A DNA stretch of 64,000 nt, taken from assembly GCF_002160135.1 (NCBI RefSeq), contig NZ_NFJZ01000006.1, positions 62,001 to 126,000 of the forward strand, read 5' to 3'. The notes under the pieces are model-generated. The model was not told the DNA's origin. It saw only the letters and a list, made by a program, of their open reading frames with translations, and ran no database searches. A program made the translations under genes and the position numbers. Of the stretch, positions 16,143-24,774 are shown in pieces. Numbering within the stretch: position 1 is the first letter of the stretch; every line of letters begins with the position of its first letter. The DNA is from Lachnoclostridium sp. An196 (GTDB taxonomy: Bacteria > Bacillota > Clostridia > Lachnospirales > Lachnospiraceae).

Positions 16143-18215
16143 CTATGACTCAGCAGCTCTTGCCGCCACTTCTTTTTCCTGTACATCCGATGGAGCCTGC
16201 TCATAGCGCGCAAACTCATAGGAATAGGTTCCGCTTCCTCCGGTCATGGAACGAAGATCCGTATTGTATCCGAAGATCTCCATCATCGGAACGTCGGCTA
16301 CCACTTCCGTCTTCCCTGCTCCGGATGGATTCATACCAAGAACACGTCCTCTTCTCTTGTTCAGATCCCCCATAACATCTCCGGTATATTTATCCGGAAC
16401 GACCACAGTCAATGTCACGATGGGCTCCAGAAGCACCGGCGACGCTTCCATAAAACCTTTTTTGAACGCCTGGAGCGCTGCAGTCTTGAATGCCATCTCT
16501 GAGGAATCTACCGGATGATAAGAGCCGTCATACAGTACCGCTTTCACGCCGACTACCGGATATCCGGCCAGAGGTCCTTTGGTAACTCCTTCCTGGATAC
16601 CTTTCTCGACTGCCGGGAAATAATTCTTCGGAACCGCTCCTCCTACTACCGTCTGTTCAAATACATATGAACTCTCCAGATCTCCGGACGGCTCGAAGGT
16701 CATCTTTACGTGACCATATTGGCCGTGACCGCCGGACTGCTTCTTATACTTATATTCCACGTCCGCTTTCTTGCGGATCGTCTCACGGAACGCAACCTTC
16801 GGCTTTACCAGTTCCACATCGACTTTATATTTATCTGCCAGGATGCTGACCGCCACTGACAGGTGCTGGTCTCCCATACCATAGAGCAGCGACTGACGGT
16901 TCTCTCCGTCGTTGACTGCCTTGAGCGTCAGGTCCTCGTCCATCATCTTGGAAAGTGCCTGGGAAACTTTATCTTCATCGCCTTTGTTTTTTGCCTTATA
17001 AGCCATATAAGTATATGGTCTGGAGATCTCGGCTTTTCCATACATCACCGGAACCGCTTTGGTAGAAAGGGTATCCCCCGTATGACAGCCTGCTTTCGCG
17101 ACGGCGCCGATGTCTCCCGCATGAAGCTCCGGTACCTCGATCGGTTTGCTGCCTCTGAATACATAGAGTTTATTCAGCTTCTCCTCGGTCTCTGTAGAAG
17201 CATTATACAGCACATCGTCCGGCTTAAGAACGCCGGAGCAAACCTTCAGCAGAGAATATTTCCCGATAAACGGATCCGCGATCGTCTTGAATACATATGC
17301 GGACTTCGATTTTGAGAAATTATAATCCGCCTGAAAGATCTCATTGGTCTTCATATTGATACCTGCGCGCTCCATCTTATCCGGAGACGGCAGAAGTTCC
17401 ACGATATCATTCAGAAGGTTGTGGATGTTTCTTAATTCCGTACTGGACCCCATGGAAACCGGAACGATGCTTCCGTCATCCACGTTCATCTTCATAGCCG
17501 CGCGAATCTCTCCTACAGAGAACTCGTCTCCCGCGAAATACCGCTCCATGAATTCTTCACTGGTCTCCGCCACCGCATCCATCATGGCTTCACGGTAAAT
17601 ATCCAGATTCGGACGGCAATAGTCCGGGATCTCACATTCTTCTCTGCTGCCGATGCCTGTAAAGCGGCGTCCGGCCATCTTCATGACATTGACATACCCC
17701 ACGAACTTCTCATTCTCACGGATGGGCTGATAGAACGGTGCGATCTTCTTGCCGTACAGCTCCGTCAGTTTCTCTACCACTCCGCGGAAAGAAGCATGGT
17801 CCACATCCATCTCGGAGACAAAGAACATACGCGGCAGCTTATACTTCTCGCAAAGCTCCCACGCCTTCTCCGTACCCACTTCTACGCCGGCCTTTCCGGA
17901 TACTACGATGATCGCCGCGTCCGCCGCTGCCACCGCTTCTTCCACTTCCCCCACAAAGTCGAAATATCCGGGCGTATCCAATACATTGACCTTTACATCT
18001 TTCCAGATGATCGGAATCACGGATGTATTGATGGAAAACTTCCTTTTAATCTCTTCCTTGTCATAATCGCTGATGGTCGTGCCGTCCGGTACTTTCCCCA
18101 TGCGGCTGGTAAGGCCGGATACATATGCCATAGCCTCCACCAGACTGGTCTTACCGCTCCCGCCATGTCCTAAAAGAACTACGTTGCGGATACTGTCAGT
18201 CGTGTAAACGTTCAT
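16143..18215 (-). CDS. EF-G-like GTPase (FusA2-type paralogue)
   Basis: A 690-residue protein from ATG 18215 (TTGGAGGAG upstream) with the full EF-G domain order: GTPase domain, beta-barrel and domains III-V. G1 is GHGGSGKTS and G3 is DTPGYFDF, both normal. The G4 motif that selects guanine, NKxD in true EF-G, is SEMD here (about residue 130). This marks it as a divergent paralogue related to EF-G-2/TetM-like factors, not the housekeeping elongation factor, which is normally next to rpsL/rpsG/tuf; none of those genes are here. A role in ribosome rescue or stress translation is a guess. Own terminator downstream. Confidence 0.85.
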   Translation of the reverse strand: MNVYTTDSIRNVVLLGHGGSGKTSLVEAMAYVSGLTSRMGKVPDGTTISDYDKEEIKRKFSINTSVIPIIWKDVKVNVLDTPGYFDFVGEVEEAVAAADAAIIVVSGKAGVEVGTEKAWELCEKYKLPRMFFVSEMDVDHASFRGVVEKLTELYGKKIAPFYQPIRENEKFVGYVNVMKMAGRRFTGIGSREECEIPDYCRPNLDIYREAMMDAVAETSEEFMERYFAGDEFSVGEIRAAMKMNVDDGSIVPVSMGSSTELRNIHNLLNDIVELLPSPDKMERAGINMKTNEIFQADYNFSKSKSAYVFKTIADPFIGKYSLLKVCSGVLKPDDVLYNASTETEEKLNKLYVFRGSKPIEVPELHAGDIGAVAKAGCHTGDTLSTKAVPVMYGKAEISRPYTYMAYKAKNKGDEDKVSQALSKMMDEDLTLKAVNDGENRQSLLYGMGDQHLSVAVSILADKYKVDVELVKPKVAFRETIRKKADVEYKYKKQSGGHGQYGHVKMTFEPSGDLESSYVFEQTVVGGAVPKNYFPAVEKGIQEGVTKGPLAGYPVVGVKAVLYDGSYHPVDSSEMAFKTAALQAFKKGFMEASPVLLEPIVTLTVVVPDKYTGDVMGDLNKRRGRVLGMNPSGAGKTEVVADVPMMEIFGYNTDLRSMTGGSGTYSYEFARYEQAPSDVQEKEVAARAAES

Positions 18216-18295
18216 AGAAATCTCCTCCAATACATTTAGTCATGTAAGAATTATACTAAACACCAGAGGAAATAGCAAGGTTTTTTGATGAATAG

Positions 18296-18721
18296 TTACA
18301 ATTTCCGGGAAATATTGCTCACTGACACAAACCCTTTGGACTCCATGCAGTTTTCTACCTCATAAATATCCTCCGCATAGATCACCATGATTGGCGTTCC
18401 TGTCTCCCGGTTAAAAGAAAGATAGCTGTAATCCACATTGATGTTGCTGTCGGACAGAGCCAGCAGTACTTTATGCAGGCTTCCCACCTCATCATCCATC
18501 TCAATGCCCAGAACATCTGTCAGGCAGCACAGATATCCGGCGTCCTTCACGGCTTTCTCTGCTTTTTCCGGGTCAGAGACCACCATGCGGATAATACCGA
18601 ACTCAATCCCGTCGTTGGTCATAGAACCCAGAATATTGATTTCATTTTCTACAAGCAGCCCGGTGATATGCTGCATACGACCTTTCTTGTTTTCCACATA
18701 GATGGAAAGCTGTTTTAACAT
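18296..18721 (-). CDS. Tandem ACT domain protein
   Basis: A 141-residue protein made of two ACT domains (about residues 1-68 and 69-141), starting MLKQLSIYVENKKGRMQHI. Stand-alone double-ACT proteins bind amino acids and act as sensors; in clostridia they are often found near phenylacetate-CoA ligase or amino-acid genes, but no such enzyme is adjacent here. The ligand is unknown. It has its own promoter and is separate from the EF-G-like gene downstream. Confidence 0.85.
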   Translation of the reverse strand: MLKQLSIYVENKKGRMQHITGLLVENEINILGSMTNDGIEFGIIRMVVSDPEKAEKAVKDAGYLCCLTDVLGIEMDDEVGSLHKVLLALSDSNINVDYSYLSFNRETGTPIMVIYAEDIYEVENCMESKGFVSVSNISRKL

Positions 18722-18789
18722 CTCTTACTCCTCCATACAACAGACCGTCCGGCCGATCCTGATTCCGGCGGTCAAAGTCTTCGTGTAGA

Positions 18790-18818
18790 AGTATAGAAGA
18801 ATCTGCATTTTTTGTCAA
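18790..18818 (-). promoter_or_regulatory. Promoter of the ACT domain gene
   Basis: TTGACA (18818-18813) and TATACT (18795-18790) on the minus strand, spacer 17 bases. Confidence 0.75.
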
Positions 18819-18879
18819 TGTCGGCTGCTGACATAGATCTTTTCCCAAATCTTTTCGCCTGTCACATGCAACTATCCGA

Positions 18880-18908
18880 TTGAACAGACGCTCTGCCTCT
18901 GGTACAAT
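18880..18908 (+). promoter_or_regulatory. Promoter of the uvrA-like gene
   Basis: TTGAAC (18880-18885) and TACAAT (18903-18908), spacer 17 bases, 25 bases before the start codon. Confidence 0.7.
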
Positions 18909-18932
18909 CGGTAGTAAAGAGAGGTAATAACC

Positions 18933-21437
18933 ATGCATGATAAAATACTGATCCGGGGCGCCCGGGTGCACAATCTGAAAAATATCGATGTGGACGTACC
19001 GCTGAACAAAATCGTAGGCATCGCCGGTGTATCCGGCTCCGGCAAATCGTCCCTGGCGCTGGGCGTTCTGTACGCGGAAGGCTCACGCAGATATCTGGAC
19101 GCGCTTTCTACTTATACCAGGAGGCGCATGACACAGGCGGCCAAAGCGCAGGTAGACGAGATCCTGTACGTGCCTGCGGCTCTGGCGCTGCACCAGCGTC
19201 CCGGCGTTCCCGGTATCCGGAGTACCTTCGGCACGGGTACGGAACTTCTGAACAGTCTGCGCCTGATGTATTCCCGGCTGGCAGAACACCGCTGTCCAAA
19301 CGGGCACTATCTGGCTCCTTCTCTGGCGGTCGCCGCCGGCCAGGAACTGGTCTGTCCGGAATGCGGCGCGCATTTCTACGCTCCATCGGCGGAAGAACTG
19401 GCATTCAACAGCCAGGGCGCCTGCCGCACCTGCGGCGGCACCGGTACGGTACAGACTGTAGACCGCTCCACACTGGTCCCGGACGAATCGCTGACCATCG
19501 ACGAAGGAGCCGTAGCGCCATGGAATTCCCTGATGTGGTCGCTGATGACCGATGTTTGCCGCGCCATGGGTGTACGCACCGACGTGCCGTTCCGTGACCT
19601 GACAGAAAAAGAGAAAGATATCGTCTATAACGGGCCTGCGGAAAAGAAACATATATTCTATAAACCCAAAAATTCCAATCAGGCGGGCGAACTGGATTTC
19701 ACCTACTTCAACGCAGTATATACGGTAGAAAATGCCCTGGCAAAAGTCAAAGATGAAAAAGGCATGAAACGTGTGGAAAAATTTCTGCGTCAGGACACCT
19801 GTCCGGACTGCGGCGGCACGCGTTTGTCCGACGCGGCAAGAGCTCCCAGACTGCGGGGCATCTCCCTGGACGAAGCCTGCCGGATGTCTCTGTCCGACCT
19901 GGCTGTATGGGTGGACGGCGTACCGGATTCTCTTCCGGAGGAGATGCGTCCCATGGCGGCCAGCATCTGTGAATCCTTTCAGACGTCAGCCAGAAGACTT
20001 CTGGATCTGGGACTGGGTTATCTGGCGCTGGACCGCGCTTCTTCCACGCTTTCCACCGGAGAACGCCAGCGGATGCAGCTTGCCCGCGCCGTCCGCAACC
20101 GCACCACCGGCGTATTGTATGTACTGGATGAACCGTCCATCGGACTTCACCCATCCAATATCATCGGGCTTACCGGAGTCATGCACGACCTGATCGACGA
20201 CGGCAACTCTATCGTCCTGGTGGATCATGATACCCAGGTACTGGCTGAAGCCGACTGGATCATCGAGATGGGGCCGGGCGCAGGCGCGGAAGGCGGGCAG
20301 GTGATCGCGGAAGGTACCGTCTCAGATCTTTCCGGAAATCCGGATTCCCGGATCGGACCCTTTCTGTCCGCATGGTCTGCCGGGCATGCTGCCAAACACG
20401 CCGATACAGAAAACGTTGCAAAAGAAGAAGCTGGGACAGATCTGTACCATGACGGGATCATCCGGCTCTCCACCGGCCCCATTCACACAGTAAAACCATT
20501 GGAAGTCCGGATTCCCAAAGGGAAACTGACCGTGGTAACCGGAGTATCCGGTTCCGGCAAGACGACCCTGATCCTGGAAAGCCTGGTACCCGGCCTGGAC
20601 GCGCAGATTCAAGGGAAAAAACTTCCAGAGCATGTACTCTCCGTCCAGGCGGACGGCATCGAACATGTCAAACTGATCGACGCCACTCCCATCGGCATCA
20701 ATGTCCGCTCCACGGTCGCCACCTACGCCAATGTGCATGACGAATTGCGGAAACATTTCGCCAGGACTCCCGACGCAAAAAAGGCCGGCCTGAAAGCAGG
20801 TGATTTTTCCTACAATACCGGAAAACTGCGCTGTCCGGTCTGCGACGGAACCGGCGTCATCAGCCTCGACGTACAGTTTCTGCCCGACGTGGATATCCCC
20901 TGTCCGGAATGCCGGGGATCCCGCTACGCGAAGACAGCAGAATCAATCAAATATCAAAACAAAGAAGGAAACATCTATTCTCTGCCGGAGCTGATGTCCA
21001 TGGACATACACACGGCGCTGGAAGCCTGCGGGGATCTGAAAACCGTCCGGCAGAGGCTCCAGGTATTGGAAGATCTGGGATTAGGATATCTGACTCTGGG
21101 AGAAGAAACGCCCGGCCTGTCCGGCGGCGAAGCGCAAAGGCTGAAGCTGGCCAGCGAGATGGGCAGGATACAGTCGGATTCTGTATTCGTCTTCGACGAA
21201 CCCACCATCGGCCTGCATCCTCTTGATGTCCAGACACTGCTGGACGTATTTCACACACTGATCAGTCAGGGAGCGACCGTGATCGTGATCGAACATGATC
21301 TGGACGTGATCCGCAGCGCGGACTATATCATTGATATGGGGCCGGGCGGCGGCGAAGCAGGAGGACGTATCGTCGCCGCCGGCACGCCGGATGAGATCAG
21401 ACATACGCCGGAAAGTGTCACCGGCCGTTATCTGTGA
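18933..21437 (+). CDS. Short UvrA paralogue (UvrA2-like ABC ATPase)
   Basis: An 834-residue protein with two ABC ATPase halves: Walker A GVSGSGKSS and GVSGSGKTT, signatures LSTGERQR and LSGGEAQR, Walker B VLDEPSIGL and VFDEPTIGL. Zinc-finger Cys pairs are visible (CPECG, CRTCG, CPDCG, CPVCDG, CPECRG). It is about 100 residues shorter than housekeeping UvrA, and the first insertion is too small for the normal UvrB-binding domain, as in UvrA2-type proteins. No uvrB or uvrC is near. UvrA2 relatives have been linked to resistance to DNA-binding drugs and to genotoxic stress. It stops 9 bases before the stop of a convergent gene. Confidence 0.9.
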   Translation: MHDKILIRGARVHNLKNIDVDVPLNKIVGIAGVSGSGKSSLALGVLYAEGSRRYLDALSTYTRRRMTQAAKAQVDEILYVPAALALHQRPGVPGIRSTFGTGTELLNSLRLMYSRLAEHRCPNGHYLAPSLAVAAGQELVCPECGAHFYAPSAEELAFNSQGACRTCGGTGTVQTVDRSTLVPDESLTIDEGAVAPWNSLMWSLMTDVCRAMGVRTDVPFRDLTEKEKDIVYNGPAEKKHIFYKPKNSNQAGELDFTYFNAVYTVENALAKVKDEKGMKRVEKFLRQDTCPDCGGTRLSDAARAPRLRGISLDEACRMSLSDLAVWVDGVPDSLPEEMRPMAASICESFQTSARRLLDLGLGYLALDRASSTLSTGERQRMQLARAVRNRTTGVLYVLDEPSIGLHPSNIIGLTGVMHDLIDDGNSIVLVDHDTQVLAEADWIIEMGPGAGAEGGQVIAEGTVSDLSGNPDSRIGPFLSAWSAGHAAKHADTENVAKEEAGTDLYHDGIIRLSTGPIHTVKPLEVRIPKGKLTVVTGVSGSGKTTLILESLVPGLDAQIQGKKLPEHVLSVQADGIEHVKLIDATPIGINVRSTVATYANVHDELRKHFARTPDAKKAGLKAGDFSYNTGKLRCPVCDGTGVISLDVQFLPDVDIPCPECRGSRYAKTAESIKYQNKEGNIYSLPELMSMDIHTALEACGDLKTVRQRLQVLEDLGLGYLTLGEETPGLSGGEAQRLKLASEMGRIQSDSVFVFDEPTIGLHPLDVQTLLDVFHTLISQGATVIVIEHDLDVIRSADYIIDMGPGGGEAGGRIVAAGTPDEIRHTPESVTGRYL

Positions 21438-21446
21438 CAGAAAACA

Positions 21447-21602
21447 TCAAACAATCGGAATATCAAATTTCTTCAGTTTCTCGTAAATCACTTCTTCATC
21501 TGCAGGCTGGTCCGCCGCTCTTTCCATCTGCCGGCGGATCTCCTGCATGGCCAGATCTGTCTCCGCGATCACATCCGTGCATTTTTTCAGTCTGGCAATC
21601 AT
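21447..21602 (-). CDS. 51-residue hypothetical protein coupled to Rrf2
   Basis: A short frame of 51 codons whose ATG (21602-21600) overlaps the stop codon of the rrf2 gene in an ATGA arrangement, the usual sign of translational coupling. The product starts MIARLKKCTDVIAETDLAMQ and is helical, with alternating hydrophobic and charged residues, one Cys and an Asp/Glu-rich second half ending KKFDIPIV. No family recognised. It could be a small partner of the regulator. Confidence 0.6.
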   Translation of the reverse strand: MIARLKKCTDVIAETDLAMQEIRRQMERAADQPADEEVIYEKLKKFDIPIV

Positions 21603-22039
21603 CTGTTTTTATTCAATATTCTCTTCAAATCATCCATCACTTCTTCCAGTGTGATTGCCTTCAGTTCCCGCTCCATAGCTTCCTGTACCCGGACCAGCTT
21701 GTCATCCAGAATATTGTGGATATTCTTTCCTACAGGACATTCCATATTGGGATTTTCATGAAAATGAAACAGAGTGTTGTCTTCGATACACTCCACCGCC
21801 CGGTACACATCCAGAAAGGTGATCTCTTTCAGCGGTTTTGCCGCCGCCGCGCCGCCGGTACCTCTTTTCACCTGAACCAGCCCGGCGTCCCGCAGCTGGG
21901 ACAGAATTCTTCGGATCACTACCGGATTTACATTGATGCTGTCCGCCAGAAAATCACTGGTAACTTTGTATTCATCTTTAAATGTTTCCATACAAGTGAG
22001 CATGTGTATGGCTATGGTAAATCTGCTTGATATCTGCAT
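21599..22039 (-). CDS. Rrf2 family transcriptional regulator
   Basis: A 146-residue protein with the Rrf2 winged helix (MQISSRFTIAIHMLTCM, then TSDFLADSINVNPVVIRRIL as the recognition part) and the RGTGGA wing typical of the YwnA/NsrR branch. Only one Cys (NMECPVG) is present in the region where IscR and NsrR carry three cluster ligands, so iron-sulfur sensing of the IscR kind is unlikely. It lies 15 bases after the macrodomain gene and is probably autoregulated through palindromes upstream of that gene. Confidence 0.88.
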   Translation of the reverse strand: MQISSRFTIAIHMLTCMETFKDEYKVTSDFLADSINVNPVVIRRILSQLRDAGLVQVKRGTGGAAAAKPLKEITFLDVYRAVECIEDNTLFHFHENPNMECPVGKNIHNILDDKLVRVQEAMERELKAITLEEVMDDLKRILNKNR

Positions 22040-22054
22040 CTTAAGGCTCCTCCT

Positions 22055-22846
22055 TTATTCTCCGAGCAATTTCTGATAAATCGCCAAATCCCGGTCCGTA
22101 AAGACATTGAATATCACCCGGTCAATGGAACTGTCCGTTTCAAGAAACTGTCTTACGGTCTCTACCGCGATTTCAGCCGCCCGCTGCTGCGGAAAATGGA
22201 ATACTCCGGTTGAAATACAGCAAAACGCCACAGACCGGACATTGTTCCCCTCGGCAAGCTCCAGACAGGATTGATAGCATCCTGCCAGCAAATCGCAGTC
22301 TTCTTTCCGAAGCGGTCCTGAGATGATCGGCCCCACTGTATGCAGCACATATTTACATGGAAGGTTATAAGCCGGCGTGATTTTGGCAGTGCCGGTCTCT
22401 TCTTCATGCCCCTGCGCCTGCATAATCTCGTTGCATTTGATCCTGAGCTGGACTCCGGAAAGCGAATGGATCATATTGTCGATACAAGAGTGACAAGGCT
22501 GCCAGCATCCCAGGAGCGCGCTGTTGGCGGCGTTGACGATGGCATCGCAGCGCAGTGTCGTAATATCCCCCTGCCAGAGCGTGATCCTGGGATCGAGTTC
22601 TGATGCGGGAAGACTTTCTGCATCCACGATTCCTCTGCTGCGGACCAGTTCTGACAGATACTCGTCCTGCACCTTCAAAAATTCCTGTGAAGCCGGATAT
22701 GGAGGACGTACATTGAACAGCGAACGCAGAAGATTCCACTGCTCTTCCTCCGTGACCGGAATCCTGATATCCTGATATTGAGGCATTTCTCTCTGTAATT
22801 CCCGGATCAGCCAGATTCTCCGTTCTTTCTGTTTTTTATCATTCAT
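22055..22846 (-). CDS. Zinc-containing macrodomain protein (ADP-ribosyl hydrolase)
   Basis: A 263-residue protein from ATG 22846 with GGAGG upstream. Residues ~90-260 form a macrodomain: GDITTLRCDAIVNAANSALLG for ADP-ribose binding and GVFHFP for the phosphate loop. The GCWQPCHSCIDNMIHSLSG stretch, with its Cys-His-Cys zinc site, is characteristic of Zn-Macro enzymes, which in Staphylococcus and Streptococcus remove ADP-ribose and sit with the SirTM mono-ADP-ribosyltransferase and lipoylation genes. None of those partners is here; it is paired with an Rrf2 regulator instead. The ~75-residue N-terminal helical part is usual for this class. Confidence 0.88.
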   Translation of the reverse strand: MNDKKQKERRIWLIRELQREMPQYQDIRIPVTEEEQWNLLRSLFNVRPPYPASQEFLKVQDEYLSELVRSRGIVDAESLPASELDPRITLWQGDITTLRCDAIVNAANSALLGCWQPCHSCIDNMIHSLSGVQLRIKCNEIMQAQGHEEETGTAKITPAYNLPCKYVLHTVGPIISGPLRKEDCDLLAGCYQSCLELAEGNNVRSVAFCCISTGVFHFPQQRAAEIAVETVRQFLETDSSIDRVIFNVFTDRDLAIYQKLLGE

Positions 22847-22883
22847 GGCTGTTTTCCTCCACTCAGTCTTTCTTGTAACAGCT

Positions 22884-22920
22884 ATTATTACATCTTTTTG
22901 TTGTAATGTCAACAATTACA
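22884..22920 (-). promoter_or_regulatory. Promoter and operator of the macrodomain-rrf2 operon
   Basis: On the minus strand TTGACA (22912-22907) and AATAAT (22889-22884), spacer 17. The -35 box lies inside the dyad TGTAAT-N7-ATTACA (22902-22920), and a further ATTACA half-site (22887-22892) forms a second inverted pair with TGTAAT at 22902-22907. This covers the promoter in the way expected of Rrf2 autorepression. Confidence 0.65.
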
Positions 22921-22993
22921 TTATAAATATGCAGAAAAAATGAACGCCGGATTATTCCAGCGCTCATACATAGAATATACTATGATAAAGTTT

Positions 22994-23365
22994 TTATTTC
23001 AATCCTTTTGTCAAAGGAATCAGACACAGCAAAAGCACGATGCCGATCAGCCCGATCGCGATGCCTGCTACCATGTGGCTCCACACCATGGTCAGACACA
23101 TGCCCACTCCCAGGAGCAGTGCGCCGACAATACCCAGAAGCATGCTCCCTATCGTCTTTCCGGATATGTGAATCGGATCTTTATGTTCCATTTTTCTCCA
23201 TACCAGCACCATGATCAGGAGCACAACCGCGCCGGCCACCCCCATCACTACGCCGGGACGGAACGCGTTCCATTCCGGAATCATCGCCATACACATGCCA
23301 AGCGCAAAAAGGATACCTCCGATTGTTCCCAAAATCATCGCGACAAAATTACTCTTTTTCATCAT
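22994..23365 (-). CDS. Small four-helix membrane protein
   Basis: A 123-residue protein with four hydrophobic segments (about residues 7-27, 36-56, 69-90 and 95-117), rich in Gly, separated by the polar loop RKMEHKDPIHIS. I do not recognise the family beyond hypothetical membrane proteins of Lachnospiraceae. Its start codon overlaps the stop of the upstream small gene (ATGA), so the two products are made together. Confidence 0.75.
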   Translation of the reverse strand: MMKKSNFVAMILGTIGGILFALGMCMAMIPEWNAFRPGVVMGVAGAVVLLIMVLVWRKMEHKDPIHISGKTIGSMLLGIVGALLLGVGMCLTMVWSHMVAGIAIGLIGIVLLLCLIPLTKGLK

Positions 23366-23517
23366 TCCACATCTCCCTTTTTCTCTTTTGCCAGTCTTTC
23401 TTTGGCTTCTTCTATCTTTTTGTAGCCTCCTACCACTCCTTCCTCGATCTTTTTGTAACTGCCAACAACTTTTTCTGCTATCTTTTCATTGACTTCTACC
23501 AGTCTGGACTTTGCCAT
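23362..23517 (-). CDS. 51-residue repeat protein (YKKIE motif)
   Basis: A 51-codon gene from ATG 23517 with AAGGAGG upstream. The protein is highly charged and contains a tandem near-repeat, VVGSYKKIEEG followed by VVGGYKKIEEA, ending in Lys/Glu-rich sequence; it should form an amphipathic helix. It is coupled by ATGA to the four-helix membrane protein. Function unknown; membrane-surface binding is a reasonable guess. Confidence 0.7.
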   Translation of the reverse strand: MAKSRLVEVNEKIAEKVVGSYKKIEEGVVGGYKKIEEAKERLAKEKKGDVE

Positions 23518-23615
23518 ATCATTCGACCTCCTTGTTTTCCTTTGATGATATAAGAATAATCCCGTGATGTTGGTAAAGCGTTTCTGTTTTGTTTCCAAAA
23601 TGTTAAAATCACATA

Positions 23616-24574
23616 TTATTTTTGACATCTGCCGCAGGAAGCACATCCAGTCTGTGTCTCGTTCCACAGCCGTTCCGCCACCGGAGCCCATTTCGCGGCA
23701 GTCTCTACACATTTATCGGAGAACTCTTTCGCACTTTCCAGATTCTGATAGTCGGTACTCTGTGCATGGCTTTTCTCTGCGATCTCCGTCAGTCTCCCCG
23801 GATTGTCCAGTACCGGACAGGGGCGCAGCAGATTGTCATTCCAGGGCTGATTGTCATGATATCCCATGAACAAAGGAGAGCGGCATGCTTCCAGCAGGGA
23901 TTTCTCACGGATGTTGGAATCCGAGTAATGGATAAATGCACAGGGTTCCACGTCCCCGTTGGCATTAATATGGCAGTAAGAACGTCCTCCGGCGATGCAG
24001 CCTCCCACATATTCTCCGTCATTCCAGAAGTCTATGGTAAACAGCGGTTTCGTCTGACGGTATTCCCGAATCTTATGGTACATCATCTCTCTTTGTTCCG
24101 CGGTCGCCATCAGCTCCGGCACGGCTGCTTTTCCCACCGGCATATAAGTAAAAAACCATGCGAATTTTGCTCCCATCTCGATCATCTGGTCAAAATATGC
24201 TTCGCTTCCGATGACCTCCGCATTGGCAGAAGTATAACAGCAGGAGATTCCGAACGGCAGCTTTCGCTCCTTCAGAATGTTCATGGCTCTGATAATCTTC
24301 CGGTAGGTACCGCCGCCCCGTCTGGAATCCGTCACCTCTTCAAATCCTTCGATACTGATCGCGGGAACGAAATTCTTCACCCGCAGCATCTCCTCCGCGA
24401 AAGCCTCGTCTATCAGCGTCCCGTTGGTAAAAGCAGAAAATACACAGTCCGGATGATCCTCGCACAGACGGATGATATCCTTTTTCCGCACCAACGGTTC
24501 TCCTCCGGATCCTTGTCAAGATATGAAAGTGCCTGTTTCACTGCAAATGCTTCTACATTTTCTTTGATTGCCAT
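23616..24574 (-). pseudogene. Radical SAM/SPASM protein gene with internal deletion
   Basis: The original start is ATG 24574 (MAIKENVEAFAVKQALSYLDKDP). After about 22 codons the frame is lost and the rest of the protein continues in another frame from about GGEPLVRKKD (24503) to 23616. The missing middle, judged from homologues at 100 codons or more, holds the CxxxCxxC cluster of the radical SAM domain, so no active enzyme can be made. The remaining 3' part keeps GGCIAGGR and the Cys residues of a SPASM-like C-terminus (CAFIHYSD, RPCP, CASCGRC). The junction sequence GGATCCGGAG can be read as part of both DKDPEE and GSGGEP, which suggests deletion across a short repeat. A second broken homologue lies at 33278-34020. 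Confidence 0.8.
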
Positions 24575-24774
24575 AAATATTGTTCCTTTCTTCTTTTGTT
24601 TACCTAAAAAAATCTGCCCATGTGCCGCCTCTTCCTCCTGAGTTCCGGCCTGCATGGACAGATTATCTGATTTTTATTTTGAATTTGTTATTGAAATGTT
24701 TGGGAATTGTTAATGTTGATGAGAAATATATCTTGTATTTTGACTCATTATAATTTCAACGGAGCAGAAACTCC

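Noticed and set aside
14836-16206. Plus-strand open frame of 456 codons
   Set aside because: Antisense shadow of the CLC gene, crossing its promoter and the neighbouring terminator.
23616-24494. A 292-residue radical SAM enzyme starting at GTG 24494
   Set aside because: The frame lacks the CxxxCxxC motif and the true start with its own ribosome site is found upstream in another frame, so it is a deletion remnant.
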